Positions 19,036 to 28,279 of a stretch of DNA of 64,000 nt are shown in pieces. Below the pieces are notes generated by a model. It saw only the letters and a program-made list of their open reading frames with translations, made no database searches and was not told the DNA's origin. Position 1 is the first letter of the stretch. Every line of letters begins with the position of its first letter. Source of the stretch: Qipengyuania pacifica (GTDB lineage Bacteria > Pseudomonadota > Alphaproteobacteria > Sphingomonadales > Sphingomonadaceae); contig NZ_JAHWXO010000010.1 in assembly GCF_019857205.1 (NCBI RefSeq), positions 44,588 through 108,587 on the forward strand, in the 5' to 3' direction. Made by a program: the position numbers and the translations under genes.

Positions 19036-20864
19036 GCGTTTCTACTCCAGGGTATTTCGCGGCGCTGGGGAGCTGCGCCGCCATCATCGATCAGTTCTGC
19101 CTGCGGGAAAGCGTCGAAGGCCGCTTTGACCAGAGGGTGATTGCGCGTCGCGGCTGCTGCGGCATCGCGCTCGCTGACTTGTACTTCGACGAGCGAAGGA
19201 GCCCCGGCTCCCCCGGCGACTTCTTCCACGGCCCAGCGTTTCCCGGTGTGGCGGTGCAGCGCTTCTTTCAGCACCGGGATGACATCATCCGAGAATTTCG
19301 CATCTCTGCCGAAGCGGAGGACGCCGTCTGCCAGTTCGACCACGCGGACCTGCAGGCGCATGATGCTGGCTTCCTGCATCAGCCCGGATGCATCGATCGC
19401 ATCGACCAGTTCCTGCCAATCCAGCGAAGCCTGCGGCGCTTCTGCAACCGCACTTCCCTCACCCGCAGCTTGCCTGACAGGACCGGCTTCAGCCAGTGTT
19501 TCGATCTTCTTCGCCAGCTTGCCCGGATCGGGCATCTGGCCTGCATGCAGCGTGCGCAGGAGCGCCATGCGCAGTGCGATCAGGGGATCGGGCGCGAGGC
19601 GAATTTCATCGTGGCCCTTGAGCAGCAACTGCCAGAGGCGATGCAGCTGGCCCGCCGGGAGCCGTGCAGCCCAGCCCGCCAATTGTTCGCGCTCATCGGG
19701 ACTGACGCCTTCGGGCTCGGTGCCAGAAACCTGCGCCACGGTGATCCGGTGGGCGAGATCCATCTGGGCGCGCATGAGGGCGAGCGGTTCGACGCCGAGG
19801 GCGTACTGCTCGTCGATCGCGGCCAGCAGTTCGCGGCCCTGGCCTTCGAGAATATGCCCGAAAAGGCGGCGCTGTGCGCCCTTGTCGGCAAGGCCGAGCA
19901 TATCGCGCACGCGGGCGGCGGTTACCTTGCCTTCGGTGTCGAGATCGGCGTGGGCAATGGCCTGGTCGAGGATCGAGAGACCATCGCGAACCGAACCTTC
20001 GGCGGCGTTGGCCACGATGTGCAGAGCCTCCGCATCGGCTTCGACGCCTTCCTTGGCGCAGATGTCGGCAAAGTGGCTTTCGAGCAGTTCGACCGGAATG
20101 CGGCGCAAGTCGAAACGCTGGGTCCGGCTGAGCACCGTGACCGGCAGCTTTTCCACCTCGGTCGTGGCGAAGAGGAACTTCACATGTGCAGGCGGTTCCT
20201 CAAGTGTCTTCAGCAACGCATTGAAAGCATTGCGGGACAGCATGTGAACTTCGTCGATAATGTAGATCTTGTAGCGCGCCGAAACGGCGGCGTAGCGCAC
20301 CGCTTCGATGATCTCGCGCACGTCATCGACGCCGGTATGGCTGGCGGCGTCCATTTCGATGACGTCGATGTGGCGGCCTTCGGCGATGGCGCGGCAGGGC
20401 TCGCATACGCCGCAGGGGCTGATCGTGGGACCGCCGTTTCCATCGGGCCCGATACAGTTCAGAGCCTTGGCGATAAGACGCGCGGTGGAGGTCTTCCCCA
20501 CCCCGCGAACGCCGGTCATCAGGAACGCGTGAGCCAGGCGATCGCGGGCGATTGCGTTGGCCAGCGTACGCACCATCGCTTCCTGACCGATGAGTTCGGC
20601 GAAGGTCTGCGGACGGTATTTACGGGCCAGAACGCGGTAGGGCTGAGCCGGCTGCCGAACAGTGGAGGCATGTGGATCATACGTATGATCGGCCGGCGCA
20701 GGCGTCTGTTCGGCGCCGAACATGGCTTCCTGTCCGGCTTCCTCGAGTTCGGCAGCGCTCGGCGCGTCGGGAGCGTCCGCTTCGCTCTCCCAAGGAAGGC
20801 CATCTGGATTGTCCGGTGAATCACCCATGTTGGAACAGGTAGGGACTGACGGCAGGAATGTCAT
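19032..20864 (-). CDS. dnaX: DNA polymerase III subunit gamma/tau
   Basis: Clamp-loader ATPase, 610 aa. An acidic, alanine-rich leader of about 75 residues precedes the family start YRVLARKYRPQTFAELIGQE. Walker A is GVRGVGKTSTARL. A four-Cys zinc site follows (CIGPDGNGG...PCGVCEPC), then the DExx box IYIIDEVHMLS and the sensor-1 segment LFATTEVEKLP. The C-terminal part is the tau region that contacts the polymerase core. The leader is longer than in most species and could be shortened by using a later start. The SRP RNA gene lies just upstream on the same strand. Confidence 0.95.
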   Translation of the reverse strand: MTFLPSVPTCSNMGDSPDNPDGLPWESEADAPDAPSAAELEEAGQEAMFGAEQTPAPADHTYDPHASTVRQPAQPYRVLARKYRPQTFAELIGQEAMVRTLANAIARDRLAHAFLMTGVRGVGKTSTARLIAKALNCIGPDGNGGPTISPCGVCEPCRAIAEGRHIDVIEMDAASHTGVDDVREIIEAVRYAAVSARYKIYIIDEVHMLSRNAFNALLKTLEEPPAHVKFLFATTEVEKLPVTVLSRTQRFDLRRIPVELLESHFADICAKEGVEADAEALHIVANAAEGSVRDGLSILDQAIAHADLDTEGKVTAARVRDMLGLADKGAQRRLFGHILEGQGRELLAAIDEQYALGVEPLALMRAQMDLAHRITVAQVSGTEPEGVSPDEREQLAGWAARLPAGQLHRLWQLLLKGHDEIRLAPDPLIALRMALLRTLHAGQMPDPGKLAKKIETLAEAGPVRQAAGEGSAVAEAPQASLDWQELVDAIDASGLMQEASIMRLQVRVVELADGVLRFGRDAKFSDDVIPVLKEALHRHTGKRWAVEEVAGGAGAPSLVEVQVSERDAAAAATRNHPLVKAAFDAFPQAELIDDGGAAPQRREIPWSRNA

Positions 20865-20892
20865 GCCATCACAGTCACGAAATGTGGGTGAA

Positions 20893-20984
20893 AAAGGAGC
20901 CGGCCGACCCGCCGCAATCCACCTGGGCTGCTTCCTTCCGGATCTGACCCGGTGAGCGAACGCAAACGTCCGACCGACTCCCGG
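20893..20984 (-). ncRNA. ffs: signal recognition particle RNA (4.5S)
   Basis: On the minus strand the universal SRP apical domain is present: GGGTCAGATCCGGAAGGAAG followed by CAGCCC, at about 20952-20926. The flanks pair into a long helix (GGAGTCGGTC near 20982 with GGCCGGCTCC ending at 20896, using G-U pairs). A TTTTT run at 20895-20891 acts as terminator. The size is about 90 nt. Its place before dnaX is typical for alphaproteobacteria. Confidence 0.92.
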
Positions 20985-21014
20985 CGCGCCATATGGCCGG
21001 ATGTCAGAGGAGTT

Positions 21015-21917
21015 TCAAGCTCCCATCTGCTGCAGCCAGTCGGCAATCGCGCGGGCGGCCTCTGCCAGACGGGCTTCGGCATCGGATGCGGAGCCATCCG
21101 CGCGGTCGAGATAGGCAGCAAGGATGTAGCGCGAGCCATCGGGCGATTCGAACATGGCGACATCGTTTACTTCGCCCTGAGCGCCGGTCCCGCAGGTGCC
21201 GGTCTTGTCTCCGGCGCGCCATTCACCCGGCAGGCCGGCGCGAAGACGGTTCATCCCCGTCGTCGTTTCCACGAGCCATTCCTGCAGGAGGGCGCGGTCG
21301 GCCTGCGCGAGCCGGTCGCCCCACAAAAGCGTGCCGACGAGGTCCGCATGCGCTGTGGGCGTAGTGGTATCGCGCGGATCGCCCGGCGCGTTTTCATTGA
21401 GCGCGGGCTCGTTCCGGTCGAGGCGGGTCGTTTCGTCCCCCATGGAGCGCAACCAGCGGGTAAATCCGTACGGCCCGCCTACCTCTGCCAGAAGCAGATT
21501 GGCCGCCGTGTTGTCGCTGAGGGTGACGGCGTGATGTGCCGCTTCCAGCCCGCTCATCCAGCCGAATGATGCGCGCTCTTTCGCGTAGGGAGCATAGCTG
21601 AGAATGTCCCCTGTCCCGAAGTGGAGGCGCTTTTCGCGCAGGCCCGCCGTATCCAGCGTCAGCGCCGCAAGGGCGAGCTTGAAGGTCGAGCACATGGCGA
21701 AACGTTCGTCACCGCGATAGGCGTAAACGAGGCCCTTGTCCGGCGAATGCAATGCAAGGCCCAGCCGCCCGCCGGACGCCGTTTCAATTTCGGAAATCCG
21801 CGCCGCAAGATCCTGCTGCGCGGCAGATGTTTCGGGCTTGTCCCGTTCAGGCGAACCCTGGGGATTGACGGTGCAGGCCGCCGTTGCAAGCAGCAGGGGG
21901 AGGAAAAGAGCCCTCAC
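21015..21917 (-). CDS. bla: class A beta-lactamase with carbapenemase-type cysteine pair
   Basis: Serine beta-lactamase, 300 aa from GTG 21917, eight bases after the upstream stop. The N-terminus (LFLPLLLATAAC) is a signal peptide, possibly lipoprotein type. Active-site motifs are complete: S77-T-F-K80 in MCSTFK, S134-D-N136, omega loop E170-P-A-L-N174 followed by ENAPGDPRDTTTP, and K238-T-G240. C76 and C242 flank the catalytic Ser and the KTG box, equal to Ambler 69 and 238, the disulfide found in KPC/NMC-A/GES-type enzymes. The frame stays open upstream to 22139 but that part overlaps the next gene and is not coding. Spectrum is unknown. Confidence 0.92.
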   Translation of the reverse strand: MRALFLPLLLATAACTVNPQGSPERDKPETSAAQQDLAARISEIETASGGRLGLALHSPDKGLVYAYRGDERFAMCSTFKLALAALTLDTAGLREKRLHFGTGDILSYAPYAKERASFGWMSGLEAAHHAVTLSDNTAANLLLAEVGGPYGFTRWLRSMGDETTRLDRNEPALNENAPGDPRDTTTPTAHADLVGTLLWGDRLAQADRALLQEWLVETTTGMNRLRAGLPGEWRAGDKTGTCGTGAQGEVNDVAMFESPDGSRYILAAYLDRADGSASDAEARLAEAARAIADWLQQMGA

Positions 21918-21925
21918 CCGCCAGG

Positions 21926-22204
21926 TCAGCGAAAATTGTCGGCATAGGCCTGAAGCTTGAGACTTTTGGGCGGCGTAGCGTGAACGCGCGCGGCGATGCC
22001 GTATTTCCCGGCATAGGCTTTCGCTTCTTCCTTGCTCGGGAAAGTGAGCTGCACCTGTGCCTGCGTGTCGCTGCTGCCGGTCCACCCCATCAGCGGATCC
22101 GCCCGACGCGCTTCGGACTGCTCGAATTCGAGCACCCATTCATCGGTGCGGGCCCGGCCCGATTGCATGGCGTTCTTCGGTCGCTGGTAGATTCTCGCGG
22201 TCAT
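21926..22204 (-). CDS. ETC complex I subunit (NDUFA4/NDUFS4-like)
   Basis: 92 aa. Small accessory subunit of NADH:ubiquinone oxidoreductase found in alphaproteobacteria and mitochondria. Features: start MTARIYQRPKNAMQSGRART, W-x-L-E-F-E, DPLMGWTGSSDTQAQV, and FPSKEEAKAYAGKYG. It is peripheral on the matrix/cytoplasmic arm in known structures. It is not near other nuo genes here, which is usual for this subunit. The beta-lactamase follows after 8 bp. Confidence 0.88.
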   Translation of the reverse strand: MTARIYQRPKNAMQSGRARTDEWVLEFEQSEARRADPLMGWTGSSDTQAQVQLTFPSKEEAKAYAGKYGIAARVHATPPKSLKLQAYADNFR

Positions 22205-22220
22205 GGACTAACCCTGTAAT

Positions 22221-24659
22221 TCAACCTTCGAAGCGTGAAAAGGCGTTCTTGGTCTTCAAACTGGGCTTTTCCGCCCATGGTTCCTCCGGCCAGCGGTGCT
22301 TGGGGTACCGACCTTTCATGTCCTTGCGCACATCGGCCCAGCTTCCACGCCAGAAATTCGGCAGGTCGCGAGTGGACTGGATCGGCCGCCCGGCGGGGCT
22401 GGTGAGCTTCAGGAGGAGCGGCGTTGCGCCGACCATGGGGTGGCTCTCCAGTCCGAAGAGAGCCTGCACGCGCACCTCGACGCTTGGTGCATCGTCGCCC
22501 GTATAGTCGATGCGGTGCGTGGTGCCCGCAGGAGAGGTAAATTCGCGCGGTGCCAGCCGGTCCAGCCGCTGGCGGCTGTCCCAGTCGAGTTGGCCGAGCA
22601 AGGCATCCACCAATTTGCCCTTGGGCAGATCGAGATCGCGCCGCCCCTGCAGCAATGGTGCGAGCCAGAGCGGAGCATTTTCAGCCAGGCCATCGCGTTC
22701 CAGCCCGGCGACACCGGCATGACCGGCGCGGGCGAGCAGTTCTGCCGGGAGGATCTTTGCCGGGTTTTCCAGAGCTTTTTCCACAAGCATGTCCACAATG
22801 GCCTGCCCATCGGGTGCCGGGTCCGGTCCGCGCGCCAGCGTGATCGCGCCAAGTCTGCGTTCAAGCAACGCCTCCACCCGCTCGCCCGTCCAGCGCAGCA
22901 CATGCCTGCGTTCGATCCTGTTCGGCAGCCAGCGTTCCAGATCGGCTTCTTCCAGCGCGATGGCCGAGGTTATCCGCGCGCCTTTCGCCTGCCCCTGCGC
23001 ATCGCCCACGACCAGAAATTGCCCACGGGCAAGCGGAGATGCAGGATCTAGCACGAAGCCCCTGCCCCCGGCGGTAATCCAGTTTTCACCGCTGGCATCG
23101 CGTCGTCTGGCGATGAATTCCGGCCGTCCCGCGGCAAGCAGGATGCCGGGCGGCGGGCTGTGCCCACTCTCGCCATCGGGCGGCGCCTGTGCCAGAGCGC
23201 GCGCCTGATTTGCCCATCTGGCCGCCAGCTTGCGGTTGGCCTCTGCCCGGGCGCCGCGATCGCCGTTCCAGCGCGAGAGGCGCGCTTCGAGGTCTTCCCC
23301 CTGCCCGCCGAGACCGCGTTCCTGCAGCAGCAGGGCGATCCGCGCCGCTTGCGTTTCCGCCCCATGTTCCGCGCCGAAAAGAATGGTCGCGGCCCCCTGT
23401 GGGTCGAGCGGAAGCTGCGCGAGACGGGTGCCCCGTTCGGTAATCCGGCCATCTGCGTCGAGCGCGCCGAGCGCCACCAGTGTCTGCCGGGCCGCGCCGA
23501 TGGAGGCGGCAGGCGGCGGATCGAGCCAGCCGAGTTCCAGCGGGTCCCCGCTGCCCCATTGAGCCAACGCCAATATGAGCGGGGCAAGATCGGCGGTGAG
23601 CATTTCGGGCGGATCGTAGGGCGGCCGCCCGCCATGGCCTGCCTCTTCCCACAGGCGATAGGCGATGCCCGGCCCCTGCCGCGCCGCGCGCCCGGCGCGC
23701 TGGGCGGCGGCTGCCTGACTGGCGCGGTGGGTAACCAGATGCGTTGTGCCTGCCGCGCGGTCGAATTCGGCCCGGCGGGACAGGCCGGCATCGACCACGA
23801 CGGATACGCCGTCGAGTGTCAGCGAGGTTTCGGCAATGGCGGTGGCAAGAACGATGCGGCGGCGCCCTTCGGCATCGCGCCTGATGGCAGCACGCTGCCC
23901 CGCAGGATCGACCTGCCCGTGGAGTGGAAGGACGAGTGCGGACGGCAGACGCGCTTCCAGACGTTCGCGCACCCGTTCGATTTCCCGTACGCCGGGCAGG
24001 AAGGCGAGGATATCGCCCTGCTCTTCCCGCCAGGCGGAAGCGACGGCCTGCGCCACGGCATCTTCCACCGGGAGCTGCGGCGACGATCCGAACCATCTGA
24101 TCTGCAAGGGGTGCGCCCTGCCCGCGCTTTCGATCACCTGCGTATCGGCCCCCAGAAGCTGTGCGAAACGCGCGCCGTCGATCGTGGCCGACATGACCAG
24201 GACGCGCAGATCGTCGCGCAGGACGGCGCGGCTTTCGAGCGCGAGCGCAAGGCCGAGATCGCTGTCGAGGTGACGCTCATGCGCTTCGTCGAAGAGGACG
24301 GCGGATATTCCCGCCAGTTCGGGATCGGCGAGAATGGTGTTCACGAAGATGGCTTCGGTCACCACCAGAACGCGGGTTCTGGCCGAGCGTTTGCTGTCGA
24401 GCCGCGTCAGATAGCCGATGGTTTCCCCCGGCTTTTCGCCCAGCATTTGCGCCATGCGTTCCGCAGCAGCCCGTGCCGCCACGCGCCGCGGCGAGGTGAG
24501 AATGACGGTGCCCGTGCACCACTCTTCGTTAAGCAGTGCCGGAGCGACCGCCGTGGTCTTGCCCGCGCCCGGAGGCGCAACGAGTACGGCCCCGCTGCCC
24601 TGACGAAGCGCGCCGAGCAGTTCGGGCAGGACGGCATGAATGGGCAGATCGTTATTCAC
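22221..24659 (-). CDS. hrpB: ATP-dependent helicase HrpB
   Basis: DEAH-box RNA helicase, 812 aa, normal for HrpB. Motif I is APPGAGKTTAVAP, motif II is DEAH in LFDEAHERHLDSDLG, motif III is MSATIDG, and motif VI is QRAGRAARQGPG. The C-terminal HrpB-specific domain follows (EFTSPAGTTHRIDY, then SHPMVGATPLLLKLTSPAGR). Biological role in bacteria is poorly defined. It is co-directional with and 16 bp upstream of the complex I subunit gene. Confidence 0.95.
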   Translation of the reverse strand: MNNDLPIHAVLPELLGALRQGSGAVLVAPPGAGKTTAVAPALLNEEWCTGTVILTSPRRVAARAAAERMAQMLGEKPGETIGYLTRLDSKRSARTRVLVVTEAIFVNTILADPELAGISAVLFDEAHERHLDSDLGLALALESRAVLRDDLRVLVMSATIDGARFAQLLGADTQVIESAGRAHPLQIRWFGSSPQLPVEDAVAQAVASAWREEQGDILAFLPGVREIERVRERLEARLPSALVLPLHGQVDPAGQRAAIRRDAEGRRRIVLATAIAETSLTLDGVSVVVDAGLSRRAEFDRAAGTTHLVTHRASQAAAAQRAGRAARQGPGIAYRLWEEAGHGGRPPYDPPEMLTADLAPLILALAQWGSGDPLELGWLDPPPAASIGAARQTLVALGALDADGRITERGTRLAQLPLDPQGAATILFGAEHGAETQAARIALLLQERGLGGQGEDLEARLSRWNGDRGARAEANRKLAARWANQARALAQAPPDGESGHSPPPGILLAAGRPEFIARRRDASGENWITAGGRGFVLDPASPLARGQFLVVGDAQGQAKGARITSAIALEEADLERWLPNRIERRHVLRWTGERVEALLERRLGAITLARGPDPAPDGQAIVDMLVEKALENPAKILPAELLARAGHAGVAGLERDGLAENAPLWLAPLLQGRRDLDLPKGKLVDALLGQLDWDSRQRLDRLAPREFTSPAGTTHRIDYTGDDAPSVEVRVQALFGLESHPMVGATPLLLKLTSPAGRPIQSTRDLPNFWRGSWADVRKDMKGRYPKHRWPEEPWAEKPSLKTKNAFSRFEG

Positions 24660-24687
24660 GAGAGCGCCCTATCACGTGGAGACGGGA

Positions 24688-25704
24688 TCAATACCCCCGC
24701 GCGACCGCGAACAGCGCGGCCTGCGTCATCGCCCGGCGTGCCTTGCCGTCAGGGAAGATCGACAGGGCATCGATCGCCCGCTGGGCAAAATGGCGCGCAC
24801 GCAGCTTGGTATCGGAGACCGCCTGATGGCGTTCGATGAGCTGGATGGCGTGATCGAGATCTTCATCTTCGGTCCGGAAACCGCCGATGGCAGCTTTCCA
24901 GAATTCCCGTTCTTCCTCGGTCCCGCGGGCATAGGCGAGGATGACGGGCAGCGTCATCTTGCCTTCGCGGAAATCGTCGCCCCGGTCCTTGCCCATGGCA
25001 GCGGCGTTGGAATCGTAATCCAGCGCATCGTCGACGAGCTGGAAGGCCACGCCGAGATTGCGCCCATATTCGTCGAGCGCCTGTTCCTGTTCGTCGCTGC
25101 ATTCGGCAACTACGGCGGCGATCCGGCTGGCGGCCGCGAACAGGGCCGCGGTCTTGGCGCGGATGATGTGCAGATAGCGCTGTTCGCTGGTGTCGATCTT
25201 GCGCTGGGCGGTCAGCTGGTCGACTTCCCCTTCGGCAATGATCGCGCTTGCACCCGAAAGGATTTTCAGCACCTTGAGGCTGCCGTCTTCGGTCATCAAT
25301 TCGAACGAGCGGCTGAACAGGAAATCGCCGACCAGAACGGTGGCGGGATTGCCGTAGATGATGTTGGCCGCAGCCTTGCCGCGCCGGAGATCGCTGCCAT
25401 CGACGACATCGTCGTGCAGGAGCGTGGCGGTGTGGATGAATTCCACCGCGGCGGCGAGTTTGTAGTGGCGCGTGCCGCTGTAACCGACGAGGTCCGCCCC
25501 GGCGAGCGTAAGCATCGGGCGCAGGCGTTTGCCGCCGCCCGATATCAGGTGCCCTGCGAGCGCCGGGATCAGCGGCACTTCGCTTTGCATGCGATCGAGG
25601 ATCACCTGATTGACCTGGTTCATGCCATGCGCCGTCAGGGACAGCATGGGTTCGATGGAGCCTTCCAGCTCCTTGCGCTTCAGGGGGATAACTTCGGCTG
25701 ACAT
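24688..25704 (-). CDS. polyprenyl diphosphate synthase (likely decaprenyl/octaprenyl)
   Basis: Trans-isoprenyl diphosphate synthase making the ubiquinone side chain. From ATG 25704 it is 338 aa. The first Asp-rich motif is LLHDDVVDGSDLRRG and the second LVDDALDYDSN, with GGGKRLRPMLTL upstream. Small residues before the first motif fit a long product; sphingomonads make Q10, so decaprenyl is likely but unproven. A longer frame to 25779 overlaps the divergent chorismate mutase start and is not preferred. Confidence 0.92.
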   Translation of the reverse strand: MSAEVIPLKRKELEGSIEPMLSLTAHGMNQVNQVILDRMQSEVPLIPALAGHLISGGGKRLRPMLTLAGADLVGYSGTRHYKLAAAVEFIHTATLLHDDVVDGSDLRRGKAAANIIYGNPATVLVGDFLFSRSFELMTEDGSLKVLKILSGASAIIAEGEVDQLTAQRKIDTSEQRYLHIIRAKTAALFAAASRIAAVVAECSDEQEQALDEYGRNLGVAFQLVDDALDYDSNAAAMGKDRGDDFREGKMTLPVILAYARGTEEEREFWKAAIGGFRTEDEDLDHAIQLIERHQAVSDTKLRARHFAQRAIDALSIFPDGKARRAMTQAALFAVARGY

Positions 25705-25769
25705 TTCGGCTTGGCCATGGTCTGCCCAAGCTTTCTTGGCAAGCCGGGATTTATCGCTAGCGTGGCAGC

Positions 25770-26066
25770 ATGACCACATCGCCCCAGCCCGATCCCGTTC
25801 TCGCCGGTTTTCGCAAGAGCATCGACAATATCGACGCCGCGCTCATCCACATACTGGCAGAGCGTTTCCGGATCACGCAGGCGGTGGGCGAATACAAGGC
25901 GAAGGTGACGCTGCCCCCTGCCGATCCCACCCGCGAAAAGGAGCAGATCGAACGGCTGCGGCGGCTGGCGGAAGAAAGCGAGCTGGACCCGGAATTCAGC
26001 GAGAAATTCCTGCGCTTCATCATCGACGAGGTGATCCGCCACCACGAACAGGCGGCGCAGCGTTAG
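25770..26066 (+). CDS. chorismate mutase (AroQ class)
   Basis: 98 aa, all-helical chorismate mutase that converts chorismate to prephenate for Phe/Tyr. The pattern matches family residues: R-x2-I-D-x-I-D (FRKSIDNIDAALIHILAERF), the E-Y-K segment VGEYKAKVTLPPADPTREKE, and the final helix KFLRFIIDEVIRHHEQ. It stands alone, convergent with the histidine kinase gene 7 bp away. Confidence 0.92.
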   Translation: MTTSPQPDPVLAGFRKSIDNIDAALIHILAERFRITQAVGEYKAKVTLPPADPTREKEQIERLRRLAEESELDPEFSEKFLRFIIDEVIRHHEQAAQR

Positions 26067-26073
26067 GCAGCCC

Positions 26074-27555
26074 TTACAGCGCGCTTCGCGGCAGGCTTAG
26101 CTGCACCAGCAAGCCGCCCAGATCCTCGCTTTCCGCCAGTTCGACCGAGCCGCCGTAGATTTCCGCGACATCGCGCACGATGGCGAGGCCGAGGCCGGTG
26201 CCCGGCTTGCCCGTATCGAGCCGCGCACCGCGATCGAATATCCGGGCGCGGTCGGCTTCGGGAATGCCCAGCCCGTCATCTTCGATCCAGATGATGCATT
26301 CTTTCGAATCGCGCTGCGCATCGATGGTGACGAACACGCTGCCACCTCCGTATTTGGCGGCGTTTTCGATCAGATTGCCGAGGATTTCATCGAGATCCTG
26401 CCGCTCGATCGAGACGGCAGCGTTCCGATTTCCGTCGAGATCGAAGCGGGTCGTATCGTAGATGCGGGTCACCGCGCGCAGCACGCTTTCGGCGCTGGGC
26501 CATACTTCGGCGCGCGAATGGCCGGTGGCACGCCGCCCCACGGCCCGAGCCCGGGCGAGATGGTGTTCGACATGGCGCTGCATGGTCTTGGTTTCGCGGC
26601 ACACCAGATCGGACAGTTTGGGATCGTGCGCGGTCGCCGCATTGGTGAGCACCGTCAGCGGCGTCTTCAGAGCGTGGGCGAGATTGCCGGCATGCATGCG
26701 CGCTTCTTCCGCCTGCTGTTCGGTATGGGCGAGGAGCGCGTTGATCTCCTCCACCAGAGGTTCGACCTCCAGCGGGAGGGGTTCGGAAATGCGGTTCGCG
26801 CCTTCGCTGCGCATGGCCTGGATGGCGTTGCGCACGCGCCGCAGCGGCGAAAGACCGTACCAGCTCTGCAGCATGGCGAGGGTGAGAAGGCCCATGCCCA
26901 GCGCCGCGAAGCTCCAGATCAGGATCGAGCGGATCCGGGTGATCTGATAGTCGAGTTCGCCGCGGGCGGAGGCGACGGCGAAGGTCCATTCCGTATCGCT
27001 GTCGGGCAGCATGACCGTACGCTCGACAATGCGCAGGGGCTCGCCTTCGAACTGATCGGAATTGTAGAAATGCGGCTGCTTGTCGACGTGATCGCCATGC
27101 AGTTCGAGGCTGCGATCCCACAGGCTGCGGCTGGGAAAGGGTTGATGCCCTTCGCCCGTGACCTGCCAGTAGACCCCGCTGTTGGGCTCCAGAAAACGCT
27201 GGTCCCCGAGGGAGCGGTAGAGCTGCACATCGCCGAAACTGTCGATTTCGGCCGTGGAGATCAGCGCGGTCTGGACATATTCCAGCTGCTCGTCGAAATT
27301 ATCCTCCACCAGCCGGACGAGAGTACGGTCGAGCGCGAAGCCGCCGCCGAGCAGCAGGATGCTGATCCACAGCGCGGCAATCACCATCATGCGCCGCGCA
27401 AGGCTGCGCCGCGCCGCCGGGTGGCCGATGGTCACCGGATTTTCGGCAGGCGGGGACGCCGGCGGGACCTGCCCGACCGCCGCCGCCTCGCCGCCGTCTC
27501 CGTCAGGATGCGCGCGGCTGGTCGGCGGGATCGTCGAGGCTGTAACCGAGTCCAC
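26074..27555 (-). CDS. sensor histidine kinase, PhoQ-like
   Basis: Inner-membrane kinase, 493 aa in the longest reading. TM1 is about 53-75, a periplasmic sensor about 76-210, TM2 about 211-233, then HAMP, HisKA with H294 in LAHALKTPLTVL, and a complete HATPase: N box NLIENAAKYGG, G1 EDDGLGIP, G2 GTGLGLAIV. GTG 27555 overlaps the response regulator gene by 53 bp; GTG 27435 is an alternative with no overlap. Partner is the OmpR-type regulator just upstream, and a PepSY protein precedes that. The signal is unknown. Confidence 0.92.
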   Translation of the reverse strand: MDSVTASTIPPTSRAHPDGDGGEAAAVGQVPPASPPAENPVTIGHPAARRSLARRMMVIAALWISILLLGGGFALDRTLVRLVEDNFDEQLEYVQTALISTAEIDSFGDVQLYRSLGDQRFLEPNSGVYWQVTGEGHQPFPSRSLWDRSLELHGDHVDKQPHFYNSDQFEGEPLRIVERTVMLPDSDTEWTFAVASARGELDYQITRIRSILIWSFAALGMGLLTLAMLQSWYGLSPLRRVRNAIQAMRSEGANRISEPLPLEVEPLVEEINALLAHTEQQAEEARMHAGNLAHALKTPLTVLTNAATAHDPKLSDLVCRETKTMQRHVEHHLARARAVGRRATGHSRAEVWPSAESVLRAVTRIYDTTRFDLDGNRNAAVSIERQDLDEILGNLIENAAKYGGGSVFVTIDAQRDSKECIIWIEDDGLGIPEADRARIFDRGARLDTGKPGTGLGLAIVRDVAEIYGGSVELAESEDLGGLLVQLSLPRSAL

Positions 27556-28183
27556 GGATCGTCGTGATCACGTCTGCACCCAGCTTCTTGCGGATGCGGG
27601 TAACGAAGACCTCGATCGTATTGGAATCGCGGTCGAAATCCTGATCGTAGATATGTTCGATCAGTTCGGTGCGGCTGACCACCTTGCCCTTGTGGTGCAT
27701 GAGGTAGGACAGCAGCTTGTATTCCTGCGCGGTGAGCTTGACCGGCTCGCCCTGCAGAGTGACGCGGCCCGAGCGCGTATCGAGACGCACGTCGCCCGCC
27801 GTCAGTTCGCTGGAGGTGTTGCCCGATGCGCGGCGGATCAACGCCCGCAGGCGCGCAATCAGTTCTTCGGTCTGGAACGGCTTGGCGAGATAATCGTCCG
27901 CACCGGCATCGAGGCCGGCGACCTTGTCGGACCAGCTGTCACGCGCGGTCAGCACCAGAACGGGGAACTTGCGGCCCTCCTTGCGCCACATGCCCAGCAC
28001 CGTCAGCCCGTCGATTTCCGGCAGGCCGAGGTCGAGGATGACGGCGTCATACTCCTCGGTACTGCCCAGGAAATGCCCATCCTCGCCATCGGTGGACAGG
28101 TCCACCGCATAGCCGTTCTGTTCGAGCGTCGATTTAAGTTGCTGGCCGAGCGTAGGCTCGTCCTCGACGATCAGGATCCTCAT
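27503..28183 (-). CDS. OmpR/PhoP-family response regulator
   Basis: 226 aa. Receiver domain with the acidic pair in VEDE, phospho-acceptor D51 in LDLGLPEIDG, T79 and K101 in LAKPF. The C-terminal winged helix includes YKLLSYLMHHKGKVVSRTEL and ending NTIEVFVTRIRKKLG with RGLGYSL. It forms a pair with the histidine kinase that overlaps its 3' end. Very similar QseB/PhoP-type sets often carry a PepSY gene next door, as here. Confidence 0.94.
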   Translation of the reverse strand: MRILIVEDEPTLGQQLKSTLEQNGYAVDLSTDGEDGHFLGSTEEYDAVILDLGLPEIDGLTVLGMWRKEGRKFPVLVLTARDSWSDKVAGLDAGADDYLAKPFQTEELIARLRALIRRASGNTSSELTAGDVRLDTRSGRVTLQGEPVKLTAQEYKLLSYLMHHKGKVVSRTELIEHIYDQDFDRDSNTIEVFVTRIRKKLGADVITTIRGLGYSLDDPADQPRAS

Positions 28184-28279
28184 GAATGTCCGTCCTCGGA
28201 TAATTTATCACGCGTTTCGTTCATGTAGATGAACGCGTCAACATGAACGGGGTTTCAATGGGAATGCCGCGCGGCCCGT

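Noticed and set aside
19137..20819. 560-codon plus-strand open frame opposite dnaX
   Set aside because: Antisense shadow of a clearly identified gene (dnaX).
21918..22139. Upstream extension of the beta-lactamase frame
   Set aside because: It overlaps the complex I subunit gene and would hide the signal peptide; GTG 21917 gives a normal-length enzyme.
23160..24839. 559-codon plus-strand open frame opposite hrpB
   Set aside because: Antisense shadow of hrpB.
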